Shown piece by piece: positions 43,997 to 52,198 of a stretch of 64,000 nucleotides of DNA (its first letter is position 1; each line of letters opens with the position of its first letter). A program made the translations under genes and the position numbers. The DNA comes from Sphingomonas mali NBRC 15500 (GTDB lineage: Bacteria > Pseudomonadota > Alphaproteobacteria > Sphingomonadales > Sphingomonadaceae). The notes under the pieces were generated by a model that made no database searches, had not been told where the DNA came from, and saw nothing but the letters and a program-made list of their open reading frames with translations. The stretch covers positions 1 through 64,000 of the forward strand of contig NZ_BCYX01000022.1 of the NCBI RefSeq assembly GCF_001598415.1, in the 5' to 3' direction.

Positions 43997-44781
43997 GCCG
44001 CAGCCTCCGCCATCTTCGCCCAGCGCGCGAGCTTATCCTCGGCGTCTGACAGTTCGACGACTTCGCCGACAACGATGATCGCCGGGCTCTGCACCTTCTC
44101 GCGCTCGACCATCGGGCCAAGATCGGCGAGCAACGTCTTGATCGCGCGATGCCCGGCGAGCGTGCCGCGCTCCAGCACCGCCACCGGCATGTCGGGCGCG
44201 ACGCCGTCGGCCATCAACTTGTCGGCGATATCGGGGCAGGTCGCGACGCCCATATAGATGACGAGCGTGCGGCCCTTGCCGGCCAGCCCCGACCAGTTCT
44301 GATCGGCCAGGCCTTTGCATTGGCCGGCAACGAAGCTGACCGCCGACGAATGATCGCGATGGGTGAGGGGGAGCATCGCCTCCGCCGCGCAACCAAGCGC
44401 GGCCGACACGCCGGGAATCACCTCGACCGGCAGGCCCGCGGCGCGCACCGCCTCCACCTCTTCGCCGCCGCGGCCGAAGATGAACGGGTCGCCACCTTTC
44501 AGCCGCACGACGATCGAGCCGGCTTTCACATGCGCGACGATCAGCGCGTTGATCGCGTCTTGCGACAGAGTGTGCTTGCTGCGCTGCTTGGCGACCGAGA
44601 TGCGGTGCGCATCGGCCGGCGCGATGTCGAGCACGGCCGGGTCGATCAACCCGTCATGCACGACGACGTCGGCGCTTTTCAGCGCGTCGACCGCGCGAAC
44701 GGTGAGCAGGCCGGGATCGCCGGGGCCGGCACCGACCAGGATAACGCGGCCACGCGCGTGCGGATCGAGAAGTGTCGCCAT
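43993..44781 (-). CDS. cobA: Uroporphyrinogen-III C-methyltransferase
   Basis: The product is 262 aa. SAM-dependent methylase motifs: GRVILVGAGPGDPGLLTVRAVDAL, VVHDGLI, VRLKGGDPFIFGRGGEE and VIPGVSAALGCAA. It makes precorrin-2, the siroheme precursor used by CysI two genes downstream. No CysG dehydrogenase/chelatase half is fused, so that step must be encoded elsewhere. It heads the sulfate-reduction operon. Confidence 0.93.
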   Translation of the reverse strand: MATLLDPHARGRVILVGAGPGDPGLLTVRAVDALKSADVVVHDGLIDPAVLDIAPADAHRISVAKQRSKHTLSQDAINALIVAHVKAGSIVVRLKGGDPFIFGRGGEEVEAVRAAGLPVEVIPGVSAALGCAAEAMLPLTHRDHSSAVSFVAGQCKGLADQNWSGLAGKGRTLVIYMGVATCPDIADKLMADGVAPDMPVAVLERGTLAGHRAIKTLLADLGPMVEREKVQSPAIIVVGEVVELSDAEDKLARWAKMAEAAA

Positions 44782-44861
44782 GATGCGGCGCAGATGGGCC
44801 GTGGACGCGGCACGGGCAACCGACGCTTGCTACTGGCTGGAATAGCGAAACTTTGTGGGCG

Positions 44862-45050
44862 TCAGTCCTTTGCCGCGGTCTTCGCGTTCGCGAGCTCCTG
44901 CGCCCGGCGCATCAGGCGCATCGCTTCGTCGATCAACTCGCCGGCGAATACCGGATCGCTTTTGCCCACCGCGATGGTCAGGCAATTGCCGGCTTCGGTC
45001 TTCAGGCGGAGCGCCCGGGCGGGAATGGACGGGTCGTTGGCAGGCTTCAC
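44862..45050 (-). CDS. 62-aa hypothetical protein
   Basis: A GTG start at 45050 with a weak CCGGGAT upstream. The sequence (VKPANDPSIPARALRLKTEAGNCLTIAVGKSDPVFAGELIDEAM...) ends in a helical Ala/Lys-rich tail. It lies between the ATPase gene and cobA on the same strand. Codon use fits neighbouring genes. Function unknown. Confidence 0.55.
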   Translation of the reverse strand: MKPANDPSIPARALRLKTEAGNCLTIAVGKSDPVFAGELIDEAMRLMRRAQELANAKTAAKD

Positions 45051-45104
45051 ATCCCGGCTAATTCACGAATCGCGGAGGGGTTCCACATCTCGTCGCAAGT
45101 CGAT

Positions 45105-45638
45105 TCAGCTCGTCCCGACCCGTTCAAGGATGAAGGCGAGGCGTTCGGCGAGGCTGACCTTCGGCAGCAGGATTACGTCATACCCGAGCACCGGATAGGC
45201 GGCCGCGAGCCGGTCATACTCGGCGACCGCCGAGTCGAAATCGTGCCGCCGCTCGGCATCGGAGACGAACAGTTCGGGCCAGGGCGGGGCGAGGAAGACG
45301 GGGCTGGCATAGCGATAGCGCGCGGCAAGATCGGCCAGCACGGCTTCGCCCGTCAGGTGCTCGAACGCGATGGCGGCGTCGATCAGGCCGCGATCGAAGA
45401 AGATGGGGCCGGGCAGGGCGTCTGACGCGTCATAATCCTGCTTGGCGAGTGCCATGATCCGGCGCGCGAAGGCGATGCCATCGATCCACGGCAAGGCATC
45501 GCCGCCCGACGCCAGTTCCTCGCGCACAACACGGCGGCCCGGCTCCTCGATCGTCGCGAAGCCGCGCCGGGTGAGTTCGGCGAGCAAGCTGGATTTACCA
45601 CCGCCTGAACAACCAGAAATGACGAAGAAGCGCGGCAT
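45105..45638 (-). CDS. AAA-type P-loop ATPase
   Basis: The product is 177 aa. Walker A is GCSGGGKSSLL near the N-terminus, followed by GFATIEEPGRRVVREEL and FFDRGLIDAAIAFE (Walker-B-like, aspartate), the AAA_28/kinase-like small ATPase layout. It resembles predicted nucleoside/small-molecule kinases; the substrate is unknown. It lies on the edge of the AT-richer patch at 45.65-46.25 kb. Confidence 0.85.
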   Translation of the reverse strand: MPRFFVISGCSGGGKSSLLAELTRRGFATIEEPGRRVVREELASGGDALPWIDGIAFARRIMALAKQDYDASDALPGPIFFDRGLIDAAIAFEHLTGEAVLADLAARYRYASPVFLAPPWPELFVSDAERRHDFDSAVAEYDRLAAAYPVLGYDVILLPKVSLAERLAFILERVGTS

Positions 45639-45808
45639 CTATTCAAACTCCTCGCTTGGCGGATGACGCGCCCCGGAGCTCCGAATGCTCCGTGCATTCG
45701 AATTGGGCATGATTTCTCTGTTTATCAGATAGTTTTCATTGCCAAGTTGGCGAATCCGCGACAGCCTTCGCCGTGATCCACATGTGATAGTAGCTGGATG
45801 GCGGATAG

Positions 45809-46015
45809 ATGACGGAACAAGGCCCAATTATCATTTGCCTGGCTGGGGTCGGACTGTTTGCCGGCATTGTAATTCGGGGTTTGGTGACCGGGCGGATGCC
45901 GGCGCGCTTCGACAGTTTCAAAAAAACGGAACAGCCGATCGCATTTTGGTCGACATGCTTTCTCTGGGGAATCTGTTGTATGCTATTCCTAATTTTTCTG
46001 ATCGCATTGCTATAG
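45809..46015 (+). CDS. 68-aa two-helix membrane protein
   Basis: Two hydrophobic helices (residues about 6-27 and 43-68) are joined by a polar loop (RMPARFDSFKKTEQPIAFW). The segment KKTEQPIAFW...CFLWGI resembles small membrane proteins of unknown function that carry a SRxEQPxxFW motif. It is in a low-GC patch and preceded by a perfect CGAATGC-N5-GCATTCG palindrome (45682-45700). Confidence 0.65.
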   Translation: MTEQGPIIICLAGVGLFAGIVIRGLVTGRMPARFDSFKKTEQPIAFWSTCFLWGICCMLFLIFLIALL

Positions 46016-46106
46016 TGCTACGTTGTAACAGAACAATTGGGTTGGCCAAAGAAATATGGAGTCGCACGGCGGTGCGGAGATCGTCGGTGAAGCGGGAGAA
46101 CTTCGA

Positions 46107-46199
46107 ATGAGCGTAGTGAAAATATTTGTAATAGTTTCTGTCGTAGTATTTTGGATCGGTGTAATCCTATGGGTGTCACGGAATTTCAAGAGAAGATGA
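46107..46199 (+). CDS. 30-aa single-helix membrane peptide
   Basis: ATG at 46107 with CGGGAGAA eight bases upstream encodes MSVVKIFVIVSVVVFWIGVI followed by a short stretch and a basic tail (RNFKRR): one membrane helix with a positive end. An in-frame ATG at 46056 would extend it to 47 aa but has no ribosome-binding site. It lies 91 bases after the 68-aa membrane protein in the same AT-richer patch. Very small, so tentative. Confidence 0.4.
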   Translation: MSVVKIFVIVSVVVFWIGVILWVSRNFKRR

Positions 46200-46277
46200 A
46201 ATATAGAGAATTGCGGAGTTGCAGTGGAACGTGCAATAATCACTGAATTGCAGCACCTGCCTCAGAGCTCGGCCCGC

Positions 46278-47690
46278 TCACCCCTCCCGTAACCCCACTG
46301 CGATAGCCGCGCGCGCCTGGTCCGCCTCGTTCGACACCACCGGATACGCGCAATAATCCGCCGCATAATAAGCGCTCGGCCGGTGGTTGCCGCTCCACCC
46401 CACACCCCCGAACGGCGCCGCCGAGCTCGCGCCGTTGGTCGGGCGGTTCCAGTTGACGATGCCGGCGCGGGCATTGGCCCAGAAGCGGTTGTAGAGGTCG
46501 GGATTCTGGCTGATCAGGCTGGCCGACAGGCCGTAGCGGGTGTTGTTCGCCTCCGCGATCGCCTGATCGAAATCGGTCGTGCGGATCACCTGGACGATCG
46601 GGCCGAACAATTCGATGTCGGGGCGGTCGGCCATATCGGTCGCGTCTAGAATGCCGGGGGTCAGGAACGGCTTGTCGTCGAACGGGCGCTCCATGTGGCG
46701 CAAGGGTCGGCCGCCGCGCATCATCAGCTCGAGGAAACTTTCGGTCAGCAGATCGGCGACCTCATTGTCGATCACCGGGCCCATGAACGGCTGCGGGTCG
46801 GTGTGCGGATCGCCGACGATCAGCCGGCCGGTGAGTTTGAGCAGCTCGGCCATCAGTGGCTCGTACAGCGCTTCGTCGACGATCAGCCGGCGGGCGGCGG
46901 TGCAGCGCTGCCCCGCGGTGGTGAAGGCGGACTGGATGATCACGATCGCCGCGGCGTAGAGGTCGGGCGTGTCCCACACGATGATCGGGTTGTTGCCGCC
47001 CATTTCGAGCGCGAGGATCTTTTCGGGACGGTCGGCGAACTGGCGGTTGAGCGCGATGCCGGTGCGCGCCGATCCGGTGAACAACAGGCCATCGATGCCG
47101 TCATGCCCGGCCAGCGCCTTGCCCTCAGCCGGGCCGCCGATCAGCAATCGCGCGCAGCCCTGCGGCACGCCCGCCTCGTGCAGGCAGTCGACCATGAACG
47201 CGCCCGTCGCCGGGGTCTTTTCGGACGGCTTGAACACTACCGCATTGCCCGCGATCAGCGCGGGCACGATGTGGCCGTTGGGCAGGTGGGCGGGGAAATT
47301 ATAGGGTCCCAGCACCGCGAGCACGCCATGCGGCTTGTGGCGCAGCGCCATGCGGCTGCCCATCGGGGAATCGAGCTGGCGCTGGCCGGTGCGTTCGGCG
47401 AAGGCGCTGGCGGAGATGTCGACCTTGGCGATCACCGAATCGACCTCGGTCTTGGCTTCCCATAGCGGCTTGCCGGTCTCGCGCGCGATCAGGTCGGTGA
47501 AGGCATCGGTGCGCGCGCGGACGACATTGGCGTAGCGGCGCAGCGTCTCGATACGGAAAGTGACCGGCTTGGCGGCCCATTCGGCCCAGCTCTCGCGCGC
47601 GGCCGCGACTTCGCCGTCGGCATCGCCGATCGCGTGGCGCCACAGCAAGGCGCCGGTCGCCGGTTCGTAAGAAAGAAGTTCATCCGACAT
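46278..47690 (-). CDS. astD: Succinylglutamate-semialdehyde dehydrogenase
   Basis: The product is 470 aa. It oxidises N-succinylglutamate semialdehyde to succinylglutamate in the AST arginine pathway. Aldehyde dehydrogenase features: VLAVLGPYNFPAHLPNGHIVPALIAGNAVVFKPSE, LLFTGSARTG, ALEMGGNNPIIVWD (general-base glutamate), TTAGQRCTAARRLIV (catalytic cysteine) and APFGGVGWSGNHRPSAYYAADYC, which is typical for AstD. No other ast genes lie nearby. It begins 12 bases after the selO stop on the same strand. Confidence 0.92.
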   Translation of the reverse strand: MSDELLSYEPATGALLWRHAIGDADGEVAAARESWAEWAAKPVTFRIETLRRYANVVRARTDAFTDLIARETGKPLWEAKTEVDSVIAKVDISASAFAERTGQRQLDSPMGSRMALRHKPHGVLAVLGPYNFPAHLPNGHIVPALIAGNAVVFKPSEKTPATGAFMVDCLHEAGVPQGCARLLIGGPAEGKALAGHDGIDGLLFTGSARTGIALNRQFADRPEKILALEMGGNNPIIVWDTPDLYAAAIVIIQSAFTTAGQRCTAARRLIVDEALYEPLMAELLKLTGRLIVGDPHTDPQPFMGPVIDNEVADLLTESFLELMMRGGRPLRHMERPFDDKPFLTPGILDATDMADRPDIELFGPIVQVIRTTDFDQAIAEANNTRYGLSASLISQNPDLYNRFWANARAGIVNWNRPTNGASSAAPFGGVGWSGNHRPSAYYAADYCAYPVVSNEADQARAAIAVGLREG

Positions 47691-47702
47691 CGATCACGGT
47701 CC

Positions 47703-49190
47703 CTAGCCGTTCGCCGCGGCCGCCGCCAGCGGCTCGCCTGCGAGCGCCTGACCCATTTCGCGTATCGCCGCGACCTTGGCGTAGAGCGGTGCCCAGTCGT
47801 CGCGTTCGTCGACTGCCGACCAGATCGTCTCGACCTCGTCGATCAGCATCGAGCAGGGCTCGCCCGACCAGTAAGCATGGCTGCGGTCGGACCGGGGTGC
47901 GTAGGCGGCGAGCGCGCCGCGGACCTCGTCCCATGCCTCGCCATAGCTGTCGGGCAATTGGCCGCCAAAGGCGTCGAAGAAGAAGCGGTCGATCCCGGTC
48001 GCAGTGCCGCGCAATACCGGCTCGATCGTCTGGACCAGCGCGCGATCACCGTCGGGGTCGCGCGGGGTGAGACCGAGCCGCCACAGAATCGCATCGCTGA
48101 CCGCGCGCTGATAGCGGTCGCCGAACGTATCGAGCACCGCGATCAGCGGCTCGGCCTCGCAAATCGGGCGGAGCGCCACCGCAAGCTGCATTGCGTCCCA
48201 ATGGATCGCCTCGGGCTGGCGGCCGAACGCGTAGAGCCCGGCATGGTCGAAATAAGCGGCGGTGAAGCCCGGATCCCAAGTCGGGGTGAAGCGCCACGGA
48301 CCGTAATCGAAGCTTTCGCCGGTGACGTTGATATTGTCGGAATTGAGCACGCCATGGACGAACCCCGCGGCCATGTATCTGCCGGCGAGCGTCGCGGTGC
48401 GGCCAACCACCAGGTCGAGCAGGCGCGCCGGCGCATCGTCGCCGGGCTTTTCGCCGTATAGCCGGAGCAGCGCATAGCCGGTCAGCACGCGCAGTGCCTC
48501 TTCGTCGCGGAAATAGGCCAGGCGCTGGAACGTGCCGATGCGGACATGGCTGTGGCTGAGCCGCACCAGCACCGCCGACCGCGTCGGGGAGGGCTCGTCG
48601 TTGCGCTTGAGCGCTTCGCCGGTCTCGATCAGCGAAAAGGTGCGCGAGGTCGGCACGCCGAGCGCCTCGAGCATCTCGGTCGCCAGGATTTCGCGAATCC
48701 CGCCCTTCAGCGTCAGCCGTCCGTCGCCGAACCGGCTATACGGCGTCTGACCCGACCCCTTGGTGCCCAGGTCCATCAATCGGCCATCGGCGGCGAGCAA
48801 TTGCGCGAACAGGAAGCCGCGGCCATCGCCGATATCCGGATTGTAGTTGCGGAACTGGTGGCCGTGATAGCGCAGCGCCAGCGGCTCGGGCAGCGAGCCC
48901 GACAAGGGCGCGAACCGGCCGAAATGCGCGATCCACTCCTCGTCCGACAGGACCAGCTGCTGTCCATCCGTTCGCCCTGAGCTTGTCGAAGGGCGTGTCC
49001 CGAGCTCACGTGCTTCGACAGGCTCAGCACGAACGGAGGAGGGGAAAATACCGACCTCTGCCGCCGCCCTGTCGTTGCGATACCGGAGGATCGTTTGCGG
49101 AAAATCGGCCGCGGTGACGCGATCGTAAAACGCATCCCCGAGATCGAGGATTGCTGTTTCGGGGCGATAAGCTTGCGGTCGCGCGGTCAT
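47703..49190 (-). CDS. selO: SelO/YdiU-family protein adenylyltransferase
   Basis: The product is 495 aa from the ATG at 49190. SelO is a pseudokinase-fold enzyme that transfers AMP to protein hydroxyls. Conserved segments: RYHGHQFRNYNPDIGDGRGFLFAQL, DLGTKGSGQTPYSRFGDGRLTLKGGIREILATEMLEALGVPTSRTFS, GFVHGVLNSDNINVTGESFDYGPWRFTP (metal-binding aspartates). Residues about 52-74 (VRAEPVEA...RPSTSSGRTDG) come from an in-frame palindromic repeat (48968-49036) and are not part of the family. This sits before the catalytic core, so the enzyme may still work. It lies head-to-head with the hydrolase gene. Confidence 0.92.
   Translation of the reverse strand: MTARPQAYRPETAILDLGDAFYDRVTAADFPQTILRYRNDRAAAEVGIFPSSVRAEPVEARELGTRPSTSSGRTDGQQLVLSDEEWIAHFGRFAPLSGSLPEPLALRYHGHQFRNYNPDIGDGRGFLFAQLLAADGRLMDLGTKGSGQTPYSRFGDGRLTLKGGIREILATEMLEALGVPTSRTFSLIETGEALKRNDEPSPTRSAVLVRLSHSHVRIGTFQRLAYFRDEEALRVLTGYALLRLYGEKPGDDAPARLLDLVVGRTATLAGRYMAAGFVHGVLNSDNINVTGESFDYGPWRFTPTWDPGFTAAYFDHAGLYAFGRQPEAIHWDAMQLAVALRPICEAEPLIAVLDTFGDRYQRAVSDAILWRLGLTPRDPDGDRALVQTIEPVLRGTATGIDRFFFDAFGGQLPDSYGEAWDEVRGALAAYAPRSDRSHAYWSGEPCSMLIDEVETIWSAVDERDDWAPLYAKVAAIREMGQALAGEPLAAAAANG
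48968..49036. repeat. 69-bp palindromic element inserted in-frame in selO
   Basis: The outer arms CCGTTCG...CTGAGC-tTGTCGAAG and CTTCGACAgGCTCAG...CGAACGG are near-perfect inverted repeats around a 15-20 base centre. Length 69 bp is 23 codons, so it keeps the frame. The encoded peptide type VRAEPVEA...STSSGRT is one I recall as a frequent passenger in sphingomonad proteins, like the Rickettsia palindromic elements. Confidence 0.8.
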
Positions 49191-49228
49191 GCGGCAATAT
49201 GGGTGGACCGGCCGCGGGGACGCAACCA

Positions 49229-50116
49229 TTGTCAGCTTACGAAAATCGCTACTGGTGGTCCAACGACGAAGTGCGGCTGCATTGCCGGGACTATCCGGGG
49301 CGTAGCGGCGACGGTGACGGGCGTCCCCCGATCGTCTGCATCCCCGGCCTGACGCGCAATGCGCGCGATTTCGAGGACGTTGCCGAGCGCCTGTCGCCCG
49401 ACTGGCGAGTGATCATCGTCAACCTTCGGGGACGCGGCGAGAGTGGCTATGCCAAGGACCCGATGTCCTATGTCCCGCTGACTTATGTCCAGGACGTCGA
49501 GGCGCTGCTCGCCGAACTGGCGATCGATCGCTATGTCGCGTTCGGCACCTCGCTGGGCGGGATCGTCACCATGTTGCTGGCGGGCACCGGGCGCGAGAAA
49601 CTGGCCGGCGTGCTGCTCAACGACGTCGGGCCGGAGATCGAGCCGGCCGGGCTGGGGCGGATACGCTCCTATGTTGGCCGCGCCAATACCTGGCCGACCT
49701 GGATGCACGCCGCGCGTGGCGTGCAGGAGGCCAATGGCGACGTCTATCCGCATTATGGCGTCGAGGAATGGCTGGCGATGGCCAAACGGCTGTATCGCCT
49801 GAACAGCTCGGGACGGATCGTGCTCGATTACGACATGAAGATAGCCGAGCCGTTCCGTGTCCCGGGAAACGAGGCCGGCCCCGATATGTGGCGGGCACTC
49901 GACGCGCTCAAAGAGGTGCCGACGCTGATCCTGCGCGGCGCCCGCTCGGACGTCCTGTCGGCGGCGACCGCCGAGAAGATGGCGAAGCGGCTCGACCGCG
50001 CCGAGCTGGTGACGGTGCCCGATGTCGGGCACACGCCGACGCTGACCGAGCCTGAGGCGCTGGCGGCGATCGAGCGCCTGCTCGACCGGGTGGCGAAGGA
50101 ACCCGCCACGGCGTGA
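49229..50116 (+). CDS. Alpha/beta hydrolase
   Basis: The product is 295 aa if it starts at the TTG at 49229 (GGGGA eight bases upstream, sequence SAYENRYWWSNDEVRLHCRDY, as in relatives); an ATG at 49199 would add ten residues. Motifs: oxyanion region PPIVCIPGLTRNARDF, nucleophile S108 in GTSLGG, and D/H in LILRGARSDVLS and VPDVGHTPTLTEP. No signal peptide, so cytosolic. Substrate unknown. It is divergent from selO and followed by an SDR gene 32 bases on. Confidence 0.85.
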   Translation: MSAYENRYWWSNDEVRLHCRDYPGRSGDGDGRPPIVCIPGLTRNARDFEDVAERLSPDWRVIIVNLRGRGESGYAKDPMSYVPLTYVQDVEALLAELAIDRYVAFGTSLGGIVTMLLAGTGREKLAGVLLNDVGPEIEPAGLGRIRSYVGRANTWPTWMHAARGVQEANGDVYPHYGVEEWLAMAKRLYRLNSSGRIVLDYDMKIAEPFRVPGNEAGPDMWRALDALKEVPTLILRGARSDVLSAATAEKMAKRLDRAELVTVPDVGHTPTLTEPEALAAIERLLDRVAKEPATA

Positions 50117-50148
50117 CGCGTCTTTCCCGCTCAACAGGGAGAGCGATC

Positions 50149-50940
50149 GTGTCCGACACCACCGACAGCCTGATCGAGCGGCTCGGCGCCGTTTCCGACG
50201 CCCACACCGACAAGCCGAGCCTGAAGGGCAAGCGCGCGATCGTTACCGGCGGCACCACCGGAATCGGTCGCGCGATCGCCGTGCTGCTGGCGAGCGAGGG
50301 GGCAACCGTCGATATCTGCGGCCGTAACGAGCAACATCTCAACGATGCGCTGGACGCGATCGGGCAGGTCGGCACGGCCCAGGGCAGTGCGATCGACCTG
50401 GCGGATCACGACAATGTCGAACGTTATTTCGCCGACGCGACCGCGCGGCTGGGCGGGCTCGACATCGCCGTGATCAATGCCGCGATCCCGGCCGGCGGCT
50501 TGAGCGAGATGAGCGGGCGCGAATTGCGCTATGCGATTGCGACCGATTTCACCGCTTATCTGATGAGCGCGCACGAAGCGGTCGAGGCGATGGGGAAGGG
50601 CGGCGATATCGTGCTGATCGGGTCGATGTCGGCGCACATATTGGGGCCGAGTTCGACCGTATATGCTGGAATGAAGGCCGGTATTGCCGCGTTCGCCGAG
50701 GCTTTACGCAAGGAACTCGGCAATCGCGACATCAAGGTCTGCCTGATCGAGCCAGGTTTTACCCAGGCTGACTTCCATTATCCCGACATCGACGCCGAAA
50801 AGCAGAAGCAGATGGTCAAAGAAGAGAAGATGTTACGGTCTGAGGATATCGCGGTCGCGGTCCATTACGCGCTCACCCAGCCGCGCCGTGCGGTCCTACA
50901 GCAGATCACCGTCGCCCCACTGCGCAAGGATGACGAATGA
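50149..50940 (+). CDS. Short-chain dehydrogenase/reductase
   Basis: The product is 263 aa from a GTG at 50149 with AGGGAGAGC upstream. The nucleotide motif TGGTTGIG is at 33-40, and the active site S159, Y172 and K176 (YAGMK) is complete. It has a typical NAD(P) Rossmann fold. It overlaps the next gene (GH130) by four bases (ATGA), so the two are coupled and the substrate may be a sugar derivative; that is inference. Confidence 0.85.
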   Translation: MSDTTDSLIERLGAVSDAHTDKPSLKGKRAIVTGGTTGIGRAIAVLLASEGATVDICGRNEQHLNDALDAIGQVGTAQGSAIDLADHDNVERYFADATARLGGLDIAVINAAIPAGGLSEMSGRELRYAIATDFTAYLMSAHEAVEAMGKGGDIVLIGSMSAHILGPSSTVYAGMKAGIAAFAEALRKELGNRDIKVCLIEPGFTQADFHYPDIDAEKQKQMVKEEKMLRSEDIAVAVHYALTQPRRAVLQQITVAPLRKDDE

Positions 50941-52079
50941 GCTATCCGTTCGACGAGCTTGTTTTCAGCCCGCTCGACGTCGACCTGTCCAAAGGGCCCT
51001 TGGCCGGGCGCATCGATGCCGAAACCTATTGCCTGGGCGCATTCAATCCCGGGATGACGCGGCTGCCCAACGGCAATCTGCTGATGATGGTGCGGATCGC
51101 CGAGGCGCTCAAGACGCCGATCGTCGACCAGAAGATCCATTCGATCCGCTGGGTGCCGAGCGACGGCGCGGCCGCCGATGCCGGCAGATACTGCCTCGAT
51201 CCCTGGCCATTGGAGATGGTCGATACCGCCGACCCGCGCAAATTCATGATGCGCGGCGGCGGGTGGAAAGTCATGGCGCTGACTAGCCTGTCGTGGTTGC
51301 TGCCGGTCGAGCTCGATGCCGAGGGGCGGTCGGTGGTCGACGTCCATTATCGTGACGCGATAGCACCGCGCGCGTCATACCAATGCTACGGTGTCGAGGA
51401 CGCCCGGATCAGCCGGATCGGCAATCGCTGGCTGATGACCACCTGTTCGGTCAGCCCGGAGCGGCATTCGACCACGCTCTATTCGTCGAACGACGCGCGC
51501 GACTGGCTGCTCGAAGGGATCGTGCTCGATCACCAGAACAAGGACATGCTGATCTTCGAGGACCAGATCGGCGCCAATTACTGGGCGCAGACGCGGCCGC
51601 TGGGAGACCTGTATTTCGCTTATCCACCGGGCAGCGAATGGCGCGCCGGTCCGTCGATCAACCTCGCCACCTCACCTGACGCGCTCCATTGGAAGCCGCA
51701 CGACAAGCCCGGCATCCGGCCACATGCGGCCACGCTGGCCACCGCGCGGATGGGCGGGGGGACGCCGCCAGTGTTGACCGATCGCGGCTGGCTCTCCTTG
51801 TGGCATGGGGTCGAGCCCTATGGCGTGGTCGGCATCTATCGCACCTATTGGTCGCTGCTCGACGCGCGCGATCCGTCGACCACCGTTGCGACTAGCGACA
51901 CGCCGCTCCTCCAACCGGCACCGCATCTGACCGAGCCGATCAAGGACCTGATGTATATCGACAACGTCGTCTTCACGACCGGCATCGCCGACGCCGGCGA
52001 CCATTATGTCGTCGCGAGCGGCGAGGCGGATCTGACGTGCCGCGTCACGCATGTGCCGAAGAGTGTGTTTGGCCTCTAA
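50937..52079 (+). CDS. GH130-family glycoside phosphorylase/hydrolase
   Basis: The product is 380 aa. Features of the five-bladed GH130 fold are YCLGAFNPGMTRLPNGNLLMMVRIAE, YGVEDARISRIGNRWLMTTC, HQNKDMLIFEDQIG, GGGTPPVLTDRGWLSLWHGVEP and DLMYIDNVVFTTGIADAGDHYVVASGEAD. Members split beta-mannosides or mannobiose-like glycans by phosphorolysis or hydrolysis. Which one it does here cannot be read. It is coupled to the SDR and followed by a GT4 gene. Confidence 0.82.
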   Translation: MSYPFDELVFSPLDVDLSKGPLAGRIDAETYCLGAFNPGMTRLPNGNLLMMVRIAEALKTPIVDQKIHSIRWVPSDGAAADAGRYCLDPWPLEMVDTADPRKFMMRGGGWKVMALTSLSWLLPVELDAEGRSVVDVHYRDAIAPRASYQCYGVEDARISRIGNRWLMTTCSVSPERHSTTLYSSNDARDWLLEGIVLDHQNKDMLIFEDQIGANYWAQTRPLGDLYFAYPPGSEWRAGPSINLATSPDALHWKPHDKPGIRPHAATLATARMGGGTPPVLTDRGWLSLWHGVEPYGVVGIYRTYWSLLDARDPSTTVATSDTPLLQPAPHLTEPIKDLMYIDNVVFTTGIADAGDHYVVASGEADLTCRVTHVPKSVFGL

Positions 52080-52086
52080 TTCCTGT

Positions 52087-52184
52087 CGTCACCCCGGACT
52101 TGTTCCGGGGTCCGCCGTGCGGCTAGAGCCCGAAACGAAGTGTTTCACAGCACGGTGGATGCCGGAACAAGTCCGGCATGACGG
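52087..52184. repeat. Two-hairpin intergenic repeat (GTCACCCCGG type)
   Basis: The left hairpin CCCCGGA-cttgt-TCCGGGG and right part GCCGGA-acaag-TCCGGC are inverted copies, with an inner CCGTGC/GCACGG pair. It fills the gap between GH130 and GT4. Same broad family as 6376-6457 and 40584-40659. Confidence 0.75.
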
Positions 52185-52198
52185 AATAGAGGCCAGTT

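Noticed and set aside
48968..49036. Insertion in selO as a sequencing or frameshift error
   Set aside because: The element is a clean palindrome of 69 bases, a multiple of three, with intact flanking SelO sequence on both sides, so it is a genuine in-frame insertion.
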